In this document: piece by piece, positions 5,346-8,356 of the stretch | Position numbering within the stretch: position 1 is the stretch's first letter | Layout of the letters: every line of letters starts with the position of its first letter | NCBI GenBank assembly: GCA_946887065.1 | Contig: CAMPKL010000126.1 | Span: 1-8,356 of the forward strand | DNA: 8,356 bases | Origin: an uncultured Bryobacterales bacterium | GTDB taxonomy: Bacteria; Acidobacteriota; Terriglobia; Bryobacterales; UBA6623 | Direction of reading: 5' to 3' | The notes under the pieces: generated by a model | Told to the model about the DNA's origin: nothing | Database searches by the model: none | Seen by the model: only the letters and a program-made list of their open reading frames with translations | Program-made: the position numbers and the translations under genes

Positions 5346-6449
5346 TTCCGGGCCGTGCCCCGGGCCATGATGCTGCTTCGCCAGCACCGACTGAATATTC
5401 AAGTAGGCCATGATGTTGTCGCGGGTCAGCAAGCCGACCAGAGCGCCCCTGTCCAACACCGGCAAGGTCCGGCACTGACAAAGTTGCAGCCGGCGGAAAG
5501 CAGCTTCGAGGTCTTCGTTCGGGCTCGCCGTTTCGAACTCGGTGTGCATGGCGTGTGAAACGAGCGAATCAGGCCCCTGATCGGCTAGTCCCTTCAACAA
5601 CTCGCCCTGGGTGAGGATGCCGATTACGGCATCCCCTTCCACGACGGGAAAATCGGCTTGCGGGCCGGCCAACGTCATCTGCACCGCATCCCCCAGGCTC
5701 TGCTTAGGGCTCAGCGAATGAAACTCCGTCACCATCGCTTGCCTGACGGGAACATCGGCCAAGAACGCTTCCGTCTGGGCCAAGCCGTACTCCGCCGTCG
5801 CGCCCATCCAGACGAACAGGGCGATGAAAACCAGGAAGGGATTCGAGAACAGGCCGACAAAGCCGAAAAGCAAGGCCATGCCCTGCCCCACTGACGACGC
5901 AATGCGTGTTGCCCGCAACTGGCCCAGCCGCGAGGCCAACAACGCCCGCAAGGCCCTTCCGCCGTCCATTGGGAAGGCCGGGAGCATGTTAAACAGCACC
6001 AGGAAAATATTAACGACGAGCAATCGCTGCAGGAACGGTCCGTCGATCATCGTCTCCGCCGTCATCGGCGCCCATAGGCCCGTAATGCCAAGGCCGACAT
6101 AGATCATCGCAGCGATCACGACATTGACTGCCGGTCCGGCCAGCGCGACTGCCAGCTCTTCCATCGGTTTGTCCGGCATCTTCTCCAGGCGAGCCAAACC
6201 GCCGATCGGGAGTAGGGTGATGTCGCGTGTCTTGATCCCGTAACGCTTCGCCATCAGGGCATGGCCTAGTTCGTGCAAAACGACGCACCCGAACAAAGCC
6301 AACACAAACAGGATGTCCGCGAACGCTTCCGCTGTGTTCCCGCCGCGGGAGATGGAACCAAAACCTACCCAAAGTAAGATGAGTACAAAGGTGGCATGGA
6401 CATAAATTCCTATGCCGCTAATCGTTGCGATCCTGATTGACCACTTCAT
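5325..6449 (-). CDS. M50 family site-2 protease with two CBS domains
   Basis: Intramembrane zinc metalloprotease (374 aa). Family members cleave membrane-bound regulators such as anti-sigma factors within the bilayer. Hydrophobic segments lie at about 13-29, 44-62, 98-122, 140-155 and 184-214. The catalytic motif HELGH is at 59-63 (Glu60, His59 and His63), preceded by VVL, and the third zinc ligand is Asp162 in NMLPAFPMDGGR at 154-165. RDITLLPIGGLARLEKMP at 75-92 is typical of the CBS-bearing group. Two CBS domains follow at about 233-290 and 295-352; such pairs bind adenosine nucleotides in other proteins, so activity may respond to energy state (inference). The C-terminus has three His in a Gly/Pro stretch (360-367). 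I preferred ATG 6449 (MKWSIRI, the usual family start); an in-frame GTG at 6464 is possible. It lies about 55 bases after the response regulator gene and probably shares its transcript. Confidence 0.93.
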   Translation of the reverse strand: MKWSIRIATISGIGIYVHATFVLILLWVGFGSISRGGNTAEAFADILFVLALFGCVVLHELGHALMAKRYGIKTRDITLLPIGGLARLEKMPDKPMEELAVALAGPAVNVVIAAMIYVGLGITGLWAPMTAETMIDGPFLQRLLVVNIFLVLFNMLPAFPMDGGRALRALLASRLGQLRATRIASSVGQGMALLFGFVGLFSNPFLVFIALFVWMGATAEYGLAQTEAFLADVPVRQAMVTEFHSLSPKQSLGDAVQMTLAGPQADFPVVEGDAVIGILTQGELLKGLADQGPDSLVSHAMHTEFETASPNEDLEAAFRRLQLCQCRTLPVLDRGALVGLLTRDNIMAYLNIQSVLAKQHHGPGHGPELVKPMF

Positions 6450-6504
6450 CTCAGGCGAATCCACACTTGGTATAGCACTTCGCCCTAGCTGACGCGCTCG
6501 TCGG

Positions 6505-7833
6505 CTAAGTGTCGATCTTCATTCGCTCCAACTTGCGGTAGAGCGTCTTTCGTTCTATCGAGAGGATCTGTGCAGCGCGCGTTTTGTTACCGCCGGTGGC
6601 CGCCAGCACCTTGCGAATCTGTTCTTCCTCGGCGTCAGCCAGCGACTGCACAGGCCTTTCCTTGGGCTCCGAAACGGACAGAGCCTCGCCAACGGCGGCG
6701 CCATCAAGCGTATCCACCGAACTCAGAATGACTAGGCGCTCCAATACATGCTGCAGCTGGCGCACATTGCCCGGCCAGTCATTCTCTTGCAACACACGCA
6801 AACCCGTAGGCGCCAACTGAACCTTCCGCCCGTAGCGCGCATTGAAACGCTTCAGGAAGTGTCCGGCCAGATGCACAATGTCGTCGCGCCTCTCGCGCAA
6901 CGCCGGCAGCCGTATCGGAACCACATTCAGCCGAAACCACAGGTCCTGCCGGAACTCGCCTTCGTCGACCATCGCCTGCAGCGCTCGATTGGTCGCGGCA
7001 ACGACCCGGACGTCCAACTTGCGAGCCTTGGCCGCGCCTAGCGGCCGCACCTCTTTTTCTTGCAAGAATCGCAGCAGCTTCAACTGGAAGCTCGAATCCA
7101 CTTCTCCGATCTCATCCAGAAACGCGGTGCCGCCGTCCGCCGATTCGAACAGGCCCGCGCGGTCCCGCTCGGCGCCCGTAAAGGCGCCGCGCACCGAACC
7201 GAATAGCTCGCTTTCCATCAGCGTCGGCGCAATCGAACCGCAATCTACCGCCACAAACGGGCCGTGGGCACGCTTGCTGTTCTGGTGGATCAGCCGCGCG
7301 ACAACCTCTTTACCGGTACCCGACTCGCCTTGGATCAATACTGGCGCGTCGCTCGGCGCCGCCCGCGAGATCGTCTTGTAGACCTCGACCATCTCCGCCG
7401 TGAACCCGATCATCTCCGTCTCTGGGATCTCGACCTCGGGCGGGTTCTTCCCCGTTTTCGCCTCCAAGGACTCCGCGGCTTTGCGCACAGCGCCCAAGAG
7501 CTTCGTCATGTCGAAGGGCTTGGCCAGGTACTCGAATGCTCCGCCCGATGTGGCCTTGACCACGGTTTCAATCGTGCCCTGCCCGGTAATGACGATCACC
7601 GCGGAGTTGGGATTGTTGTCCTTGGCCGCCTTGAGCACGTCCAGTCCGGTGCGTTCGTCCAGGTAGATATCGGTGATCACCAAGGGATAAACGCGGTTGG
7701 CTAGCAGCACCAGCGCTTCGCGCGTCGACGAAACCGAGTCGACGGCGTAGCCTTCCGCCTCGAGTCCCATCGAGAAAGTCGTGCGAAGCGCGTCGTCGTC
7801 GTCCACAAATAGGATGCGCAGTTTCTTGTTCAT
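6505..7833 (-). CDS. NtrC-family sigma-54-dependent response regulator
   Basis: Two-component response regulator (442 aa) that activates RNA polymerase carrying sigma-54. Three domains are complete. The receiver domain (about 4-120) has the acidic pocket Asp11/Asp12, phospho-acceptor Asp55 in VITDIYLD, Thr83 and Lys105 in LAKPFD. The AAA+ domain (about 142-370) has Walker A GESGTGKE at 169-176, the sigma-54 contact loop GAFTGA at 216-221, Walker B GGTAFLDEIGE at 235-245, and RQDLWFRLNV at 295-304 with probable arginine finger. The C-terminal Fis-type helix-turn-helix (about 403-438) contains NKTRAAQILSIERKTLYRKL. The intact GAFTGA means it should act with sigma-54. ATG 7833 is preferred; an adjacent in-frame TTG at 7836 is possible. 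It follows the histidine kinase gene by 19 bases, so that kinase is its likely partner. I saw no clear -24/-12 promoter in the window, so its targets probably lie elsewhere. Confidence 0.96.
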   Translation of the reverse strand: MNKKLRILFVDDDDALRTTFSMGLEAEGYAVDSVSSTREALVLLANRVYPLVITDIYLDERTGLDVLKAAKDNNPNSAVIVITGQGTIETVVKATSGGAFEYLAKPFDMTKLLGAVRKAAESLEAKTGKNPPEVEIPETEMIGFTAEMVEVYKTISRAAPSDAPVLIQGESGTGKEVVARLIHQNSKRAHGPFVAVDCGSIAPTLMESELFGSVRGAFTGAERDRAGLFESADGGTAFLDEIGEVDSSFQLKLLRFLQEKEVRPLGAAKARKLDVRVVAATNRALQAMVDEGEFRQDLWFRLNVVPIRLPALRERRDDIVHLAGHFLKRFNARYGRKVQLAPTGLRVLQENDWPGNVRQLQHVLERLVILSSVDTLDGAAVGEALSVSEPKERPVQSLADAEEEQIRKVLAATGGNKTRAAQILSIERKTLYRKLERMKIDT

Positions 7834-7852
7834 CAAATGAGCTGCCTATCGG

Positions 7853-8356
7853 TTACAAGCTTTGCGCGTCCGCGGGGAGAGAGATAGTGAAACAGGAGCC
7901 GCGCCCGACTTCGCTCTCCACCTGGATCGTGCCCCCGTGTTGGATCACGATCTCTTCGACCAGGGCCAGACCAACGCCCACGCCGGCTTCGCCCGAGTCC
8001 TTGGCCCGTTTCGAGCGATAGAATCGGCGGAATATATTCTGAAGGTCTTTTTCGTCCATGCCGTACCCTTGGTCTTCCACAGACACGAAGACGCGGCCGC
8101 CCTCGGTATAGGCGCGGACGGAAATAGCCGTTTGAGCGGGCGAGTACTTAACGGCGTTAGTCAGCAGATTATAGCAAGCATATTCGAGAAACTCGCGATC
8201 GCCGTCGATCCAGCCGCCCGATCGAGAGTCGAATCGTATTTCGATATTCTTGCGTTCGGCGGTCGGCCGTACGCGCTGGATGCAGCCGGCCAGAAGAGTG
8301 CGCGCATCCACTGGTCCCGTCTTGAGTTCCAGCGTGCCCGCGGCGAGGCTTTCGAC
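7853..8356 (-). CDS. sensor histidine kinase, C-terminal part (5' end outside window)
   Basis: This is the catalytic end of a membrane or cytoplasmic sensor kinase; 167 residues are visible and the gene runs in from beyond position 8356. The fragment starts just after the dimerisation/phospho-accepting helices (LAAGTLELKTGPVD resembles the usual linker), so the phospho-acceptor His and the sensor part are not seen. The HATPase_c domain is complete: N box NLLTNAVKYSP at 63-73, G1 box DQGYGM at 95-100, F box IFRRFYR at 108-114, and G2 box GVGVGLAL at 125-132, ending with GRGSCFTISLP. ATP binding should therefore be intact. An in-frame GTG at 8311 is internal to the gene and is not the start. 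The stop lies 19 bases before the response regulator start, which marks the pair as a two-component system. What signal it senses cannot be told from this window. Confidence 0.93.
   Translation of the reverse strand, partial: VESLAAGTLELKTGPVDARTLLAGCIQRVRPTAERKNIEIRFDSRSGGWIDGDREFLEYACYNLLTNAVKYSPAQTAISVRAYTEGGRVFVSVEDQGYGMDEKDLQNIFRRFYRSKRAKDSGEAGVGVGLALVEEIVIQHGGTIQVESEVGRGSCFTISLPADAQSL

Noticed and set aside
6450..6504. Sigma-54 (-24/-12) promoter before the protease gene
   Set aside because: No GG-N10-GC arrangement resembling TGGCAC-N5-TTGC was found on the minus strand in this gap, so autoregulation by the adjacent activator is not supported by sequence.
6842..7381. 179-codon open frame on the plus strand opposite the response regulator
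   Set aside because: It is antisense to the conserved AAA+ domain, Ser/Arg-rich and without family features.

Overview
This window is ordinary chromosomal DNA of a GC-rich bacterium. The protein sequences suggest Acidobacteriota: the DnaB N-terminal domain resembles acidobacterial homologues, and a sigma-54 activator lies beside a CBS-domain site-2 protease. This assignment comes from pattern memory and was not tested by any search. I see no insertion sequence, phage gene, CRISPR array, tRNA or rRNA. Every protein-coding gene belongs to a recognisable family. I did not find a clearly new biological system; the most unusual parts are the dnaB-rmuC intergenic region and the two-component/protease operon.

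Left region (1-1671, + strand): the C-terminal end of an ABC exporter ATPase, its ABC-2 type permease, and a DUF420 (YozB/CtaM-like) membrane protein, tightly packed and probably co-transcribed. DUF420 proteins are linked to haem-copper oxidase maturation, so this may be the tail of a respiratory or oxidase-assembly cluster that lies mostly upstream of the window.

Centre (1681-5345): the replicative helicase dnaB on the - strand is divergent from rmuC-maf on the + strand. They are separated by a relatively AT-rich 315-base gap. That gap holds two perfect matches to the DnaA box consensus in inverted orientation, a 9-bp inverted repeat, and two small tandem hairpins directly in front of rmuC. 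rmuC and maf overlap by four bases (ATGA) and are probably translationally coupled. DnaB unwinds DNA at replication forks, RmuC is a nuclease-fold protein tied to suppressing DNA rearrangement, and Maf hydrolyses non-canonical or excess pyrimidine nucleotides, so this centre has a genome-maintenance flavour.

Right region (5325-8356, - strand): reading 8356 to 5325, a sensor histidine kinase (its N-terminal part lies outside the window), an NtrC-type sigma-54-dependent response regulator, and an M50 site-2 protease with two CBS domains. Spacing is short (19 and about 55 bases), consistent with one operon. The protease gene converges on maf and the two 3' ends overlap by 21 bases.
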